Positions 1 through 9,828 are shown, counted from the stretch's first letter. The stretch is 46,977 bases of DNA from an uncultured Methylococcaceae bacterium (GCA_903934875.1 CAIZPP010000139.1:1-46977), one strand, 5' to 3'. Notes: generated by a model not told the origin, from the sequence alone. A program made the numbers and translations.

Positions 1-195
1 AAGCCGACCTCCCTGGCCAGCAACAGCAGCTCCACGAAGGCGCGGTCGCCCTTGGGGTGCTTCAGGATGCGGTCGCGCACGGCGCGTATCGGCGCGGGCA
101 AGTCCCAGCCCATAAATGGTGCGCCATTGCGCAAGGCCCCATTGGGACATAAACATCGCTTGAGGATCGCCAGGATTTTCAGTCGGGTGCGCAAC
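1..195 (-). pseudogene. IS21-family IstA transposase fragment (C-terminal part)
   Basis: The minus strand reads GALRNGAPFMGWDLP and then ILKHPKGDRAFVELLL. This matches the conserved C-terminal stretch of IS21-family IstA transposases (GALRNGAPF..W.LP, followed by GDR..V.IL). The upstream part of the transposase cannot be followed beyond about position 195, and the fragment runs off the left edge of the window. No helper ATPase gene (istB) is visible. It is a remnant or a partial gene; which one depends on sequence to the left. Confidence 0.6.
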
Positions 196-337
196 CCCCC
201 CCCGGTCGGGAGGGTAGTCAAATGAAATCGGTCGCCATCATAACGGGTATGCTGTTGACGGCTTTAAGTTGAATTTTTTATCAGTGATACACTAACAGGA
301 TAAATCTCTATAGTAAATAATACGAGACAACTAACCT

Positions 338-1010
338 TGTCTAGCGCTGCCACACCGCACCCAAGCAGTATGGAAACGATCCGCCACAACCTTGACCTGC
401 TCCCCGAACACTTCCCGCGCCGCTTCGGTGTAACCCTCGTACAAATCACTGCACACGCACTGCACCGTGTCACGCAAGTCCTTCGGTATGCTCAGGAAAA
501 ACGCCTTCACCGTGGCCTTCTCGCGATTCTCAAAAATCCCCAGCAGGCGGTTCTTGCCCTATTCCGTTCGGGTCGAGACAACCGTCGCAAAATCCCGATG
601 GCCCTTCTTCATGGCAATCTCGTCTATGCCCAAGGTCGGCAGGCTTTTGAACTCACTCTAATCCACGCCTTTTGCCCAAATTGGTCCTCAACGATGTCCC
701 CACTTCGTCGTAGCCTATCTTCTCCTTGCACTGACATCTTGAACCGTACTATTGACCAGGAACCTTAAAACATGTCGGCATGCGCCTTGGTCACGGCGTG
801 GCGCTGATCATACCAAAGCAGGTGCTGCGTCGTCGTGGGATTCCCCGGACAGTCATCGCAGATAAAGCGGCGCGGCTTGATGAATATATAAGTGGGCATG
901 TCCAGCGTCAGAAGCGGCACCTTTTGTTTTCGCGGATTCCGGCTACTATTTCCGCACACCAGGACATTGGACAAAACGATGAGCCAAAAACGGCGCGGGC
1001 ATAAGGGCGG
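338..1010 (-). pseudogene. ISL3-family transposase, decayed
   Basis: Minus-strand translation in pieces gives the ISL3 signature in the right order: IKPRRFICDDC and TTTQHLLWYD near 770-900, GYDEV and IVEDQFGQKAW near 690-730, then LPTLGIDEIAMKKGHRDFA near 590-640, NRLLGIFENREKATVKAF near 510-560, and DLYEGYTEAAREVFGEQ and VVADRFHTAW near 350-450. The pieces lie in different frames and are interrupted by stops, for example after HADMF and before GKNRLLGI. The C-terminal DDE region is absent after 338. The gene is clearly inactive. Confidence 0.8.
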
Positions 1011-1170
1011 ATCGCCAACTGTGTAGCCAGATAGCGGCTAAAAAGCCTATCCTTCTAACACTATTCCCCCTCCGTCGCTTAATCTAAGCCCAAGGATTCG
1101 CGGGCAAACCCTTGACAGGGACGGTCTCCTTTCGGTAATGAAAATCGCATCGCGCACGATGCTTTACCCG

Positions 1171-4100
1171 TCAGCCTGTGTGCAAACGCCGAACCGGCGC
1201 ACCCGACCATTGCGTCCCCTTGAACAGCCGCTCCCCCTTCATCAGCAGCGAAAGGTCGCCGACTTTCACGTCGTCCTCAATCACTGTGCCATACAGAATC
1301 AGCGTGTTGCTGCCTATGGAAACGCGCGAACCGATATCCACCGTGGACATCTTCATAATGCGGTCCTCAAACAGATGGGTCTGGATGGTGCAATCCTCGT
1401 TCAAAGCGACATCGTCGCCAAGCCGGACCAAGTCGAATTCGGTGAAGTCCATCGTCATGATGCAGGCACGCCGTCCGATGCCCATTCCCAGCAGGCGGAA
1501 ATACCAAGGCAGGAAAACCGTGCCGCGCAAATGCGCAGTGAAAAACTCATCGGTGAAATTCTCGCAAAACCCCGTCACCAGTTCGGTGCGCCATACGAAA
1601 TGGCTCCACAGCGGCTGTTCGTCTGGCTTGTACCGGCCGACGATCAATTGCTTCATCACCACGGTCAACACGACCCCGGCGATGCCGGCTAGGATGTACA
1701 ATAGGGGAAAGGTGAGGACAGTAACCACCGGGCCGAAGACATCCTCGATCTGGATGGAAAAGGACAGTATCAGCGTGGTAAACACCACAAAGGCCGTGGC
1801 CGGGAGTATCACCCGGAAAAACTCGATGAACAGGCGCTGGCAATAGACCCACAAGCTCGGACGGTAGATCCTCTCCTCCTCAAACTGGTGTTCCGACTTC
1901 TGCCGTTGGGGCAGATACACGGCGGGTGTGCCCACCCACGACGTTCCGTCGGGGGTCACTTCTCCGGGCGGGCTGGTCTGGCAACCGAGCAGGCAGTTGT
2001 CACCGATCTTCGCGCCAACCGGGACATAGGCGTTATTGCCAATGAAGCTTCTCGCACCGATTGTGGTTTTTTTCAGAATCAGGCTGCCGCCGCTGACTTT
2101 CACCGGGCCAAGCGCGGCGTTGTCGGCTATGAAGCTGCCTTCACCTATGCTCAGCAAATCGGGGAGGATGAAAGCGGCGGTGGAAATTTCGGCATGTTTG
2201 CCGACCTTAACGCCTAAAGCCCGGTACCAGGGATTAAGGTACAGCGTGGAATAAAGCGTCACCAACATATCGAGACTGCTCTTCATCAACTTGTCCACAA
2301 TCCATTTGCGCAGATAAAACCAGCTTTTGACGGAATAGACCCCTTCCTTGAGCCTACCCAGCAAAACCCACTTGAGCAACAGTATCTGCAAACCGGACAA
2401 CACCACGAAGATGACGGCAACGATAGGCGCCAAGCAAAGATAGCTATAGTCCTCGGTCGTATAATCGAATTGGTACATGAAAATGATGCCGGGGAAAATG
2501 GGCAATAGCGACACGGCGGGGAGGACGAAAAAACTGGCCGCAAAAAAAAGCGTGGCCAAGGCGTCCTTGATTGGGGATTTCGCCCCGCCTCCTGCCCCGG
2601 CACCGACACCTGGCTGGTCCTCGCCGCGCAAAGCCGGCGAACCGGACCAGTATTCATTGCTGCCGATGCGCTGGCCGCTGCCTATGCAGGAATGGTCGCC
2701 TATGACGGTGTTGGCACCGATTTCCACATCCATGCCGACGGAGGAGCGTATGCCGATGCAGACATTGTCCCCGATGCTGATCCGGCGGATTTTCAGCAAC
2801 CCGTCCTCCAGTCCGTAACAGGACAGGTTGGCATCGGCGTTGATGCAAACATTGTCGCCCATGCTTAACAAATCCAGTCCGGCGACAAGATGGGACTCAA
2901 GGTACGAGCCTTTGCCGATGCGCGAACCCAAGCATTTGAGATAAAGGCCCAACAGAGGCGTACCCGACAAGAAATGGATGGGCACACAATTCAGCACCCG
3001 TTGGACAAACAGCCATCTCAAGTAATAGGAACCCCAAATCGGATAGTCGCCTTCCCGCAAGCGGCCAAGCACCAGCCACTTGCAGGCAATGCCGAGCAAC
3101 AGCATGACCGGGTAGACAACCAAAAGGCTCATAAACGAGGTTCCCAGCGACTCCCAGAATGGGTACTCGTAAGCTTTCAGAAAACTGTAAACCAGAAACG
3201 GGGTGACCCACTGTAGTGCGAAGAAAGCAATGATAAAATACACCATCAGAGCCTGGAAACAGGCGCTTAAGCGGTATTTCCACGCGGAGACATGGAAGAA
3301 TGGCGTTGCGCCCATCCCTTCTCCCTCCCCCGGTTTTTCCGCTGTCCGGGTTGCCCAATGCGCCGCCAGCTTGGCCAGCGTTGGATGGGCGTAGATGTCG
3401 CCCATGGACAAGTCAGAAAACCGCCCGTCGCCGCGCATCGCAGAAACAAATTCGGCTGCCAGCAGGGAGTGGCCACCGAGGTCAAGAAAGAAATCGTCGT
3501 TTTCATCAATGCTATCGTTGCTGAAAAGCTTGCGCCATTGTTCGTAAATGGCCTGTTTCAGCGGGGAATCGAACTCTTGCCCTACCCCTACCCGCGCAAT
3601 TTTGCGGTCAGGCACGGAAAATGACTTCCGGTCAACCTTGCCGCTGGAAAGCATTGGAAAAGCTAGCATTGGTTCAATGAAGGCAGGCACCATATAAGGC
3701 GGGAGCGTCCGCTTGAGGTTGGAGAGGAGTGCCGGCTCATCAAAATGCGCCCCCGCCTCCAGTGTCACATAAGCCGCCAACACCGGGCGGCCTTCTATCT
3801 TTTGGACCAAGGCCACCGCGTTCAGGATGCCGGCTTGGGTGAGGAGCAGGCTTTCAATCTCGGCCAGTTCCACGCGGAACCCTCGGATTTTGACTTGGGT
3901 GTCAATTCGGCCCAAGTATTCTATGTCATCGTCCGCGTTAATCCTGGCCATGTCGCCGGTGCGGTAAAGGCTTGGGCTTGTGTCGCCCGTCAGACCGGCA
4001 TGGGGGTTCGCAATGAATTGCTTGGCAGTCAGTTCTGCGCGGTGCAAGTAACCCTGAGTCACCCCGTTGCCGCCGATCACCAGTTCTCCCTCCTGCCCTT

Positions 4101-5202
4101 TGCGCAAGAGGTTCCCGTCCTCGTCCAAGATATAGGCGGTGTAGTTTGCCAGCGGGCGGCCAATCGTGACCTTTTCGCCTGCCAGGCAAAGGCTGGCAGT
4201 GGCCACCACCGTGGTTTCCGTCGGACCATAGGTGTTATAAATCCGGCGCTCCGGCGAAAACCAGGGTTTGATGAGTTCTTCCGGCAGGGTTTCGCCGCCC
4301 AGAATAAGCAGGCGCACGGAAGAGACCGGCTGCGGCAGCGTCGCCAACAAAGCCGGCACGCAGGAGAGGACGCTAATCTTCAACTCGGCAAGCAATTTGC
4401 CCAGGTCAGGGCCGGCATGCATGATCTCCGGCGTGCCAGCGACCAGGGTGGCCCCCGCATTGAAAGCGGCCCACACTTCCTCGACCGAAGCATCAAAAGC
4501 CAGGGAAAAACCTTGCAACATGCGGTCATCTGGCTGCACCGCGTAGATTTGTTGTTCGGCGAGCACCAAGTGGTAGGCATTGCCGTGGCACACAGGAACG
4601 CCCTTGGGCTTTCCGGTGGAGCCAGAGGTATAGATCACATACGCTTCATCTTCCGGGCTGACATGGGTTGGTAGAGGTTTTTTGCTTTGTTTGTCAATTT
4701 CGTTTCTGGCCTCGTTGAAAAATATTTTGGGCAGGTCGATTTCTCCGGCGAGATCAAAAAACTCCAGGCTGGTCAGCAAAGCCACCGCCCCGCTGTCTGC
4801 CGCAATGAAGCGAACGCGGTCCTCCGGGTAGGAAGGGTCTAAGGGCACATAAGACGCCCCCGCTTTGAGTACACCTAAAATGGCCGTGTAGAGTTCCTGT
4901 GATTTGGAGAGGAGAAGGCAAACACGGTCACCCTTGGCGATGCCGGCGCTATGCAGGAAATGCGCAAACTGGTTCGCATGGCCCTCCAAATCCGCATAGG
5001 AAATGCCGCTGCCCCTGCATTCGACGGCCATCTGCCTAGGATATAGACCCGCACTGTTTTCAAACAGCGTGTGCAGCGCCCCGTTCTTGCCTATCGAAGG
5101 ATCGGGATTTTGCAGGTATGCATATTCCTGGGCAGGCAAATCCTCCCGGCCTGTACGAAGATCGCGTTTTTCGGTCACGTTATCAGTTGTTTCCAGCTTC
5201 AC
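1171..5202 (-). CDS. Pls/PosA-type NRPS-like protein (A-T-membrane/LbH repeats)
   Basis: This is a single-module, 1343-residue NRPS-like protein. The adenylation domain (about 40-535) has TSGSTGKPKG near 192, FDAS near 236 (the Asp that usually contacts an alpha-amino group), NTYGPTET near 323, YRTGD, and the core-10 Lys in SGKVDRK near 521. A carrier domain follows, with DLGGHSLL and the phosphopantetheine Ser near 579. The remainder (about 650-1343) alternates transmembrane helices with left-handed beta-helix hexapeptide repeats in three blocks. This C-terminal architecture is that of the epsilon-poly-lysine-synthetase-like family. There is no condensation or thioesterase domain. The start is GTG, with GAGGAT 6 nt upstream. 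It lies 21 nt downstream of the TAXI gene, so the two are probably cotranscribed. By family analogy it would make an amino-acid homopolymer or transfer an amino acid at the membrane; the substrate cannot be read from the sequence. Confidence 0.9.
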   Translation of the reverse strand: MKLETTDNVTEKRDLRTGREDLPAQEYAYLQNPDPSIGKNGALHTLFENSAGLYPRQMAVECRGSGISYADLEGHANQFAHFLHSAGIAKGDRVCLLLSKSQELYTAILGVLKAGASYVPLDPSYPEDRVRFIAADSGAVALLTSLEFFDLAGEIDLPKIFFNEARNEIDKQSKKPLPTHVSPEDEAYVIYTSGSTGKPKGVPVCHGNAYHLVLAEQQIYAVQPDDRMLQGFSLAFDASVEEVWAAFNAGATLVAGTPEIMHAGPDLGKLLAELKISVLSCVPALLATLPQPVSSVRLLILGGETLPEELIKPWFSPERRIYNTYGPTETTVVATASLCLAGEKVTIGRPLANYTAYILDEDGNLLRKGQEGELVIGGNGVTQGYLHRAELTAKQFIANPHAGLTGDTSPSLYRTGDMARINADDDIEYLGRIDTQVKIRGFRVELAEIESLLLTQAGILNAVALVQKIEGRPVLAAYVTLEAGAHFDEPALLSNLKRTLPPYMVPAFIEPMLAFPMLSSGKVDRKSFSVPDRKIARVGVGQEFDSPLKQAIYEQWRKLFSNDSIDENDDFFLDLGGHSLLAAEFVSAMRGDGRFSDLSMGDIYAHPTLAKLAAHWATRTAEKPGEGEGMGATPFFHVSAWKYRLSACFQALMVYFIIAFFALQWVTPFLVYSFLKAYEYPFWESLGTSFMSLLVVYPVMLLLGIACKWLVLGRLREGDYPIWGSYYLRWLFVQRVLNCVPIHFLSGTPLLGLYLKCLGSRIGKGSYLESHLVAGLDLLSMGDNVCINADANLSCYGLEDGLLKIRRISIGDNVCIGIRSSVGMDVEIGANTVIGDHSCIGSGQRIGSNEYWSGSPALRGEDQPGVGAGAGGGAKSPIKDALATLFFAASFFVLPAVSLLPIFPGIIFMYQFDYTTEDYSYLCLAPIVAVIFVVLSGLQILLLKWVLLGRLKEGVYSVKSWFYLRKWIVDKLMKSSLDMLVTLYSTLYLNPWYRALGVKVGKHAEISTAAFILPDLLSIGEGSFIADNAALGPVKVSGGSLILKKTTIGARSFIGNNAYVPVGAKIGDNCLLGCQTSPPGEVTPDGTSWVGTPAVYLPQRQKSEHQFEEERIYRPSLWVYCQRLFIEFFRVILPATAFVVFTTLILSFSIQIEDVFGPVVTVLTFPLLYILAGIAGVVLTVVMKQLIVGRYKPDEQPLWSHFVWRTELVTGFCENFTDEFFTAHLRGTVFLPWYFRLLGMGIGRRACIMTMDFTEFDLVRLGDDVALNEDCTIQTHLFEDRIMKMSTVDIGSRVSIGSNTLILYGTVIEDDVKVGDLSLLMKGERLFKGTQWSGAPVRRLHTG

Positions 5203-5223
5203 AATATCCTCACAAAATATTTA

Positions 5224-6528
5224 TTACTGTATGTTGCGCTTCCTGCTGATGGCCTGCCTTGCCTGATGGACGACGATGGACAGAATCTTCAACTGGTCGG
5301 TATCAAGGCTTTTTTCCGCACCTTGGCCCAGTGCACGGGCCACTATCGTGTCAATCTCCTCTTCGAACCGGTCAAGTTCCTCCACACTGGCGCTGCGGGC
5401 TTCGCGCATAATCGAAATGAGCCGGTCAATCTCCATCTGGCCCTTGTTGGCAGGGGTGCTTCTGCGGGAACCGAGCAACCACGCAAACCCCGACCCGAAG
5501 ACACCCAGCACTATCGAAGCCAAATAAAGGATATTCGTGGCGCTGTCGACCAACGAGGTTTGCTCGCCGCTGAAATAAGCAGCCGCCCCTGGATGGACCG
5601 GCAGACCATCGTTTTTATCATCGGTGTCGGGCGCCTCTATTTGCATGGCGATGGGCGAGACGGAGATGAGCCTAGCCTTGGCCAAGAACAACAATCTTGC
5701 GACTTCGCCGACGATGAAGTCCGGTAGCGAATACCTGCCAACCAATCGGTAGGTCACGGCGAGCGTGGTCAAATCCTCTTCTGGCCTCGGCGACACCCCC
5801 CCAAACGCCCCGGCCTCAAGTTCGTTGGACTCCACACCGGAAAGCTGTTTGGCAATCGCCTCCGCCTGCTTATCCCCAATCAGTTCCGGGGGTGATTTCG
5901 TCGCGTGGGTAACGGAGGCGATGACTTTGGATATCGGCCCCGGACCCACCGGGCCTAGCGCCAAAATGCCGACGACCTGTTTTTTGGCAACGGCCTCGCC
6001 GGTTTCTTCGAAAGACAGCAACACACGCTCCACCCTATGCGGCGGGATATTGTAATAACCCAGAATCGAGTCCAACAAATGCTCCAACTGCCTGTCTTCT
6101 TCCTCCATGCCCGATTTGAGAATGCCAACCCTCTTTCCTGAGAGGCCTTGCAGACCCTCGACGCGGGAATGGGCAGGCACAATCAAGACTAGGCTGTCCC
6201 GCCTGAAAATGGCAATCGTCAAGCCGTTTTTTGGCAGCGCGATGTCACTGCGGACGACGGCGAGATCGGCTGCACCGCTTTCGAGCGTCTTGGCGCTTGC
6301 GGCCATACTCTCGGTTTGGATACGGTGGAGCCGGACATGCGGCTGCTCTTCGGCGAAGACCTGGTTGATCGCACTCAAGCCCAGCGCGCCTCCCTCCAAG
6401 GTAGGCCCGGTCGCCACATTCAGTGGCCACACGGCCAAGCTGGAATTCCACCAAAGCGCCCCAATTCCGCCTACGGCAAGGACGCAGAGCAATGCAATCA
6501 CGATGAAATTTGACCAAATATTTTGCAT
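5224..6528 (-). CDS. TAXI-type TRAP solute-binding protein, membrane-anchored at both ends
   Basis: The protein is 434 residues from an ATG at 6528; a TTG three codons upstream is possible. An N-terminal membrane helix (about residues 8-28) is followed by a periplasmic TAXI-type receptor fold (LNVATGPTLEGG, then SGAADLAVVRSDIA, then GKRVGILKSG). A second helix lies near residues 337-360 (ILYLASIVLGVFGSGFAWLL). The C-terminal tail of about 75 residues is charged and probably helical (EELDRFEEEIDTIVARAL). Normal TAXI proteins are free periplasmic receptors paired with a TRAP permease, but no permease gene is adjacent. The two anchors and cytoplasmic tail suggest a sensor or regulatory partner rather than a transport receptor (inference). 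It is the first gene of the operon with the Pls-like NRPS and is divergent from a two-component system. Confidence 0.85.
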   Translation of the reverse strand: MQNIWSNFIVIALLCVLAVGGIGALWWNSSLAVWPLNVATGPTLEGGALGLSAINQVFAEEQPHVRLHRIQTESMAASAKTLESGAADLAVVRSDIALPKNGLTIAIFRRDSLVLIVPAHSRVEGLQGLSGKRVGILKSGMEEEDRQLEHLLDSILGYYNIPPHRVERVLLSFEETGEAVAKKQVVGILALGPVGPGPISKVIASVTHATKSPPELIGDKQAEAIAKQLSGVESNELEAGAFGGVSPRPEEDLTTLAVTYRLVGRYSLPDFIVGEVARLLFLAKARLISVSPIAMQIEAPDTDDKNDGLPVHPGAAAYFSGEQTSLVDSATNILYLASIVLGVFGSGFAWLLGSRRSTPANKGQMEIDRLISIMREARSASVEELDRFEEEIDTIVARALGQGAEKSLDTDQLKILSIVVHQARQAISRKRNIQ

Positions 6529-6717
6529 GGTAGCCAATAGCGTTTGGGTGGGTCAATGGCTTATGAAGCTCATCGCACCACTTTGTTAACTGATTGGGCC
6601 ATTGTAAAGAAATGCGCCACATAAATGGCACTGATTTCAAGTTTTATGCTCCATTCACCGTTTCCGCAACCACCGGCACAGTGTAAGAGGCATTAATTAA
6701 TTTTCCCTTAAATTTAT

Positions 6718-6768
6718 CTTTGTATCGCTTTGTATCAATGTCCGATGCAAATACATAGCGATACAAAG
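6718..6768. promoter_or_regulatory. TTTGTATC repeat sites, probable response-regulator operator
   Basis: TTTGTATC occurs at 6719-6726 and 6729-6736 (10-bp periodicity) and inverted as GATACAAA at 6760-6767. CTTTGTATCGCT (6718-6729) and AGCGATACAAAG (6757-6768) form a perfect 12-bp inverted repeat. The sites lie in the divergent promoter region between the TAXI/NRPS operon and the response-regulator gene. Tandem half-sites with this spacing are typical of OmpR/PhoB-type regulators. Assignment to the adjacent regulator is inference. Confidence 0.55.
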
Positions 6769-6819
6769 CAAGCCAGTTAGCGGGTGACAAAAGGCCGTTA
6801 TGCAGGTATAAAAGGTGCC

Positions 6820-7542
6820 ATGGAAACACTATCGCATGTACTTGTCGTTGATGATGACCGCGAAATTCGGGCGCTCGTCGGCGAATATCTGAAGAAAAAT
6901 GGCTACCGCGTCAGCCTCGCCGCCGACGGGAGGCAAATGTTCACGCTGCTGGAGGAGAGCCGCATTGATCTAGTCGTCCTCGACATCATGCTGCCCGGCA
7001 AAGATGGATTGAGCCTGTGCCGGGATTTGCGCACCCGGTCCAATCTGCCGGTACTCATGCTCACCGCCAAGGGCGATCCCTTTGACCGTGTGGTCGGCCT
7101 GGAGATGGGGGCGGACGACTATCTCGTCAAACCCTTTGAACCACGGGAATTGCTGGCGCGCATCCGTAGCGTACTGCGGCGCACACAGGCATTGCCGACC
7201 CATCTTGCGCCGCAACCGCCCCGCCGCTATCGCTTCGCCGGTTGGGTATTGGATGTCGGAACGCATCAACTCATTTCGCCGCAGGCGGTTGTGGTCACGC
7301 TATCAGGGGCCGAATACCGCCTGCTCCAAGTCTTTCTGGCCCACCCCAACCGGATACTGACACGGGATCAGTTGATGGACTTGATCCAAGGCAAGGATGC
7401 CGATCATTTCGACCGCTCGATCGACCTGAGGGTTAGCCGTTTGCGGCAAAAGCTGGGCGACGATGCGCGTGCGCCCACCCTCATCAAAACCCTGCGCAAT
7501 GAGGGATACATCCTCGCCACGGCGGTCGAGTCGGAGTTGTAG
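6820..7542 (+). CDS. OmpR/PhoB-family response regulator
   Basis: The 240-residue DNA-binding response regulator has an N-terminal receiver domain with acidic residues VVDDDRE, phosphoacceptor Asp55 (VVLDIMLPG), the LTAK switch and KPF motif. A C-terminal winged-helix Trans_reg_C domain (about residues 140-235) contains LSGAEYRLL, DRSIDLRVSRLRQKL and IKTLRNEGYIL. The ATG at 6820 fits the family start; a GTG 36 nt upstream would add a 12-residue extension. The histidine kinase begins 3 nt after the stop, so the pair is cotranscribed. It sits divergent to the TAXI/NRPS operon, with TTTGTATC sites between them, so it probably regulates itself and that operon. Confidence 0.93.
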   Translation: METLSHVLVVDDDREIRALVGEYLKKNGYRVSLAADGRQMFTLLEESRIDLVVLDIMLPGKDGLSLCRDLRTRSNLPVLMLTAKGDPFDRVVGLEMGADDYLVKPFEPRELLARIRSVLRRTQALPTHLAPQPPRRYRFAGWVLDVGTHQLISPQAVVVTLSGAEYRLLQVFLAHPNRILTRDQLMDLIQGKDADHFDRSIDLRVSRLRQKLGDDARAPTLIKTLRNEGYILATAVESEL

Positions 7543-7545
7543 GCA

Positions 7546-8880
7546 ATGCGCTGGTTTCCCCAATCGCTTTCCGTTCGGCTGTTCCTCATTGTGCTGGCCG
7601 GCGTCGTGCTGGCAATGACCCTGACCACCAACCTGCAACGCCGCGAACGTGCCCGAGTTTTCAGCGAGTATCGCGCAAACATGGCCGTTACCCACATAGC
7701 CGATACCATCCTCCTGCTGGCAACGCTCTCCCCTGCGGCCAGAGTTTCCGTCACCGCCGCATTGCCGCGCGACGAATGGCGGGTCGAATTCGATTCGCCC
7801 CCCCCGCCAATCTCGAACGAGGCGGTCTTGGTCTATTCAAAAAACCTTAACGAACGCCTAGGCGATGCCGCACAAGTGGACGAGGCTTGGCTGTGCTTTG
7901 AGAACAGGACTAGCTGCCCCTATTCCGTCGTGATCAAGGTCCGCTTCAAAGAGGATCAGTCGCTATGGGTCGCGTATCGGCTACCGACGCATGAACGGCC
8001 CCACCGGCGTGAAGAGCTGGCAATGCAAAGCCGCATTGCCATTTTTATCAGCATCATGTCGATTGTTGCTTGGGGGGTCGTCCGGCTTGCGCTCCGTCCC
8101 TTGCAACGCTTGGTCCAAGCCGTGCAAGATTTTGGCCGTGACATCACACGTCCCCACATGGATGAGTCAGGCCCCATTGAAGTGCGCAAGGCGGCACAAG
8201 CCTTCAACGCCATGCAAGAGCAAATCCGCAGTCACATGGCCGAGCGTATGCATATGTTGCTGGCGGTTACCCATGACTTGAAAACACCGCTGACGCGGAT
8301 GCGTCTGCGCCTTGAAAAATGCACGGATGAAGCGCTCAAGGATAGGCTGCAAGCGGATATTGGCGCCATGCAGTCGCTGATGGAGGAAGGGCTGGAACTC
8401 GCCCGCAGCCTGGACACCACAGAATCCATGCAAGCAGTCGATCTCGACGCGCTATTGCAAAGCCTGTGCGATGACGCAGCCGAGGCGGGCTTGGATGTCA
8501 CCTATCGGGGGCCGGCCATGTATGGCATCATTGTCATGGGGCGTCCGAACGGGCTGGGCCGGGTATTCGAAAATATCATCGACAATGCCGTTAAATATGG
8601 CTATTACGCCCGTGTCGTGCTGGTGCAGCAGGGTAAGATGGCCTGTGTCCGCATTCGCGATGGCGGCCCCGGTATTCCAGACGAATCCCTACAGGAGGTA
8701 CTTAGGCCGTTTGTCCGCATTGATACCTCCCGCTGCCGCGACACCGGCGGCACCGGCCTTGGGTTGACCATCGCCGTCAATCTATTGAAAGTCCAGCAAG
8801 GCGCACTCTCGTTGCGAAACCATCCCCAAGGCGGGCTTGAAGCGACTGTGCAACTGCCGGTCGCCATAGTAGCAAAGTAG
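7546..8880 (+). CDS. Sensor histidine kinase (EnvZ-like)
   Basis: The 444-residue membrane sensor kinase has a TM1 at about 10-27, a periplasmic loop of about 130 residues with a Cys pair (CFENRTSC), and TM2 at about 162-182. A HAMP region follows, then the dimerisation/H-box with His243 (AVTHDLKTPLTRMRLRLE). The ATPase domain shows the N box (RVFENIIDNAVKYG), G1 (DGGPGIP) and G2 (GGTGLGL). All catalytic elements are present. It is cognate to the preceding response regulator by adjacency. Its periplasmic signal is unknown; the divergent TAXI receptor and the deacetylase downstream suggest an envelope or small-molecule cue (inference). Confidence 0.93.
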   Translation: MRWFPQSLSVRLFLIVLAGVVLAMTLTTNLQRRERARVFSEYRANMAVTHIADTILLLATLSPAARVSVTAALPRDEWRVEFDSPPPPISNEAVLVYSKNLNERLGDAAQVDEAWLCFENRTSCPYSVVIKVRFKEDQSLWVAYRLPTHERPHRREELAMQSRIAIFISIMSIVAWGVVRLALRPLQRLVQAVQDFGRDITRPHMDESGPIEVRKAAQAFNAMQEQIRSHMAERMHMLLAVTHDLKTPLTRMRLRLEKCTDEALKDRLQADIGAMQSLMEEGLELARSLDTTESMQAVDLDALLQSLCDDAAEAGLDVTYRGPAMYGIIVMGRPNGLGRVFENIIDNAVKYGYYARVVLVQQGKMACVRIRDGGPGIPDESLQEVLRPFVRIDTSRCRDTGGTGLGLTIAVNLLKVQQGALSLRNHPQGGLEATVQLPVAIVAK

Positions 8881-8963
8881 GCAACCGCCGTCCCACACAC
8901 TGATTTTCGATGGTTTGGGCCTACAACCCCATAAAGCTCTCTCCCAATATAAAGGATGTTCAA

Positions 8964-9794
8964 TTGAAGACTATCTTCCCCGCCATTGCCTGCGCACTTA
9001 TTTTAGGAAGCTGCGCCATTGCGCCTTTGCTGTCATCGCACACCGCGCCGTTGCCCGCAGTTCGCTTCTTGCTGACGTTTGACGACGGCCCCAGCCCGGC
9101 CATGGAGGACAACCCGACGGCAAAAATCGCCGACACCCTCGCGACCAATGCGGTGCAGGCGGGCATCAAGGCGGTCTTTTTCGTGCAGACGCGCTGGCCC
9201 GGCGCTGGCGGCTCACCAGTCGGCCAGATTTTATTGCATCGTCTAGTGGCCGAGGGCCATGTGCTCGGTCTGCACAGCGGCACTGCCCGTGGGCACATTG
9301 ATCACACCCTGATGAGCGAGACCGAACTTGCCACTTCACTAGCCGACGGTAGCGGCGACATTAAGGCCATCCAGGGCAAGGCCCCGGATTTAGTGCGGCC
9401 ACCGAATTGGCAATTCAATGACATAACGCTAGCAGCCTATAAGCGCGCTAGCTTAGGAATGCTGTTGACGGATACCTTTGATCGGGATGGCGGCCCCGAG
9501 ATTTTTCAAGTCCGTCCAAATACCCCGACCAGGATACTGCGGGATCTCGTGCGTTTTCGGGAACGCTTAGAGGCTAAAGAGATTAGCCCGGTCAACGGCG
9601 TCGTACCGCTTGTAATGACCTTCCACGACCCCAATGGCTTCACCGCAGAACACTTGACGGAATATCTCACGATACTGCCCCAGGTGGCACGCGAGGCGGG
9701 ACTCAAAATTGCCAAGCGGCCATTCTACACGCAACGCGCAGAGCTTTGGCGGGCAGCCCGCACAAGAGTGGGAACCACCTTTGGGCCGGGTTGA
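8964..9794 (+). CDS. NodB-type polysaccharide deacetylase lipoprotein
   Basis: This protein is probably an outer-membrane or periplasmic carbohydrate deacetylase. The NodB motifs are visible: TFDDGP (metal and catalytic Asp), the His pair in LHSGTARGH, RPPNW and FHDPNG. A TTG start at 8964 gives a short basic N-terminus, a hydrophobic segment and a lipobox LGSC, and it is preceded by AAAGGA at a good distance. An ATG-like start further upstream would bury the signal peptide. It lies 83 nt after the histidine kinase on the same strand and may be in the same operon. The substrate (peptidoglycan, exopolysaccharide or other) cannot be told. Confidence 0.82.
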   Translation: MKTIFPAIACALILGSCAIAPLLSSHTAPLPAVRFLLTFDDGPSPAMEDNPTAKIADTLATNAVQAGIKAVFFVQTRWPGAGGSPVGQILLHRLVAEGHVLGLHSGTARGHIDHTLMSETELATSLADGSGDIKAIQGKAPDLVRPPNWQFNDITLAAYKRASLGMLLTDTFDRDGGPEIFQVRPNTPTRILRDLVRFRERLEAKEISPVNGVVPLVMTFHDPNGFTAEHLTEYLTILPQVAREAGLKIAKRPFYTQRAELWRAARTRVGTTFGPG

Positions 9795-9828
9795 CGCCGG
9801 ACACGGTGAAATTGGCCAACCTGCCGCC

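Noticed and set aside
337-768. 143-residue plus-strand open frame
   Set aside because: It is the antisense of the ISL3 transposase remnant; the recognisable motifs are on the minus strand.
3745-4674. 309-residue plus-strand open frame
   Set aside because: It is antisense to the adenylation domain of the NRPS-like gene, whose motifs are all intact on the minus strand.
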